DNA from: JAEULH01 sp034382075
GTDB lineage: Bacteria > Pseudomonadota > Alphaproteobacteria > Rhodospirillales > Defluviicoccaceae
Reading direction: 5' to 3'
Assembly (NCBI GenBank): GCA_034382075.1
Contig: JAXMOZ010000118.1
Coordinates: 1-5,943, forward strand
Length of the DNA stretch: 5,943 nucleotides
Below, piece after piece: positions 5,615 to 5,943 of the stretch (position 1 is its first letter; each line of letters opens with the position of its first letter). Both the position numbers and the translations under genes were made by a program. The notes beneath the pieces are model-generated. The model made no database searches. It was given only the letters and a program-made list of their open reading frames with translations, and had not been told where the DNA came from.

Positions 5615-5943
5615 TCAAGGGGCTGGAGCGAGTTTCCACGGCTTGTTGTCCCTGGCGATGGCATTTTCCGCATTACCGCGACGAGGGCGACCTTTCCGGG
5701 CCGGCGGTTGGTATCGACGAGCCGGTCATAGATGTCCCTGATCGGCGAGGGATGGCGGATTGCCGAGCGCGCGGCGTTGAACAGACAGCGGCGGACGTTG
5801 GCGCGGCCGTGGCCGATGGGGTTGGATCCACGTTTGCGCTTTCCGCTTTCCTGGGTCTGCGGCGCGAGCCCGACCAGGGCAGCGATCTGCTTGCCACTGA
5901 GCTGGCCGAGTTCGGGCAGGTCGGCGATCAGGACCATGGCGGT
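5615..5943 (-). pseudogene. IS110-family transposase, C-terminal part, frameshifted and cut by window edge
   Basis: The minus-strand frame is open to the right edge, so the N-terminal DEDD (RuvC-like) domain lies outside the window. What is visible is the C-terminal IS116/IS110/IS902 domain. It reads MVLIADLPELGQLSGKQIAA from 5937, then a GLAPQTQESGKRKRG stretch, GHGRANVRRCLFNAARSAIR, and GKVALVAVMRKM ending at 5662. Immediately afterwards the family ending continues in another frame: IARDNKPWKLAPAP from 5659, stopping at TGA 5617-5615. The usual linker (about five residues resembling LVVLN plus one base) is missing, so a deletion of about 16 nt is the simplest cause. Without correction the frame reads on into unrelated sequence and stops near 5590. 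IS110 enzymes recombine DNA using a bridge RNA encoded in the element's non-coding end; none can be identified here. The family call is firm, and loss of activity is likely because the extreme C-terminus is changed. Confidence 0.82.

Noticed and set aside
4968..5741. A 257-codon plus-strand frame across the IS region
   Set aside because: It is antisense to the transposase and spans two different elements, with no domain or ribosome site.

Overview
This is a GC-rich window (strong G/C preference at third codon positions) that looks like the chromosome of an alphaproteobacterium, probably of the Rhodospirillales type. That placement is inferred from protein flavour: an NDUFAF6-like squalene/phytoene-synthase-fold protein, a secreted Ala/Pro-rich ankyrin protein, and IS4- and IS110-family insertion sequences. 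No rRNA, tRNA or CRISPR array is visible.
Layout, left to right. (1) 1-1826 (+): C-terminal ~600 residues of a GH65 glycoside phosphorylase, cut by the left edge. (2) 1933-2772 (+): a complete squalene/phytoene-synthase-fold protein whose two aspartate-rich motifs are missing, so most likely a non-enzymatic, NDUFAF6-like protein. (3) 2783-3418 (-): a secreted protein with a short ankyrin block and a disordered Ala/Pro/Gln tail, convergent with gene 2. (4) 3666-4169 (+): a small secreted four-cysteine protein of unknown function, divergent from gene 3 across a 247-bp region. (5) about 4240-5943: a mobile-element cluster. An IS4-family (YREK group) transposase on the minus strand is broken into three reading frames. 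Beside it is the C-terminal end of an IS110-family transposase, frameshifted near its end and cut by the right edge.
How it fits together. The first four genes are ordinary accessory or housekeeping genes with no evident shared pathway: disaccharide phosphorolysis, possible respiratory complex I assembly, and two envelope or periplasmic proteins. The right third is decayed transposon DNA. Both transposase genes carry frame-disrupting changes and are probably inactive.
I found no convincing new multi-gene system. The points most worth a second look are: a 59-nt block in the IS4 transposase where the second catalytic aspartate motif should be but is not readable in any frame; a near-identical 20-nt direct repeat flanking the IS4 copy, one copy of which forms a perfect hairpin; and the small four-cysteine secreted protein.
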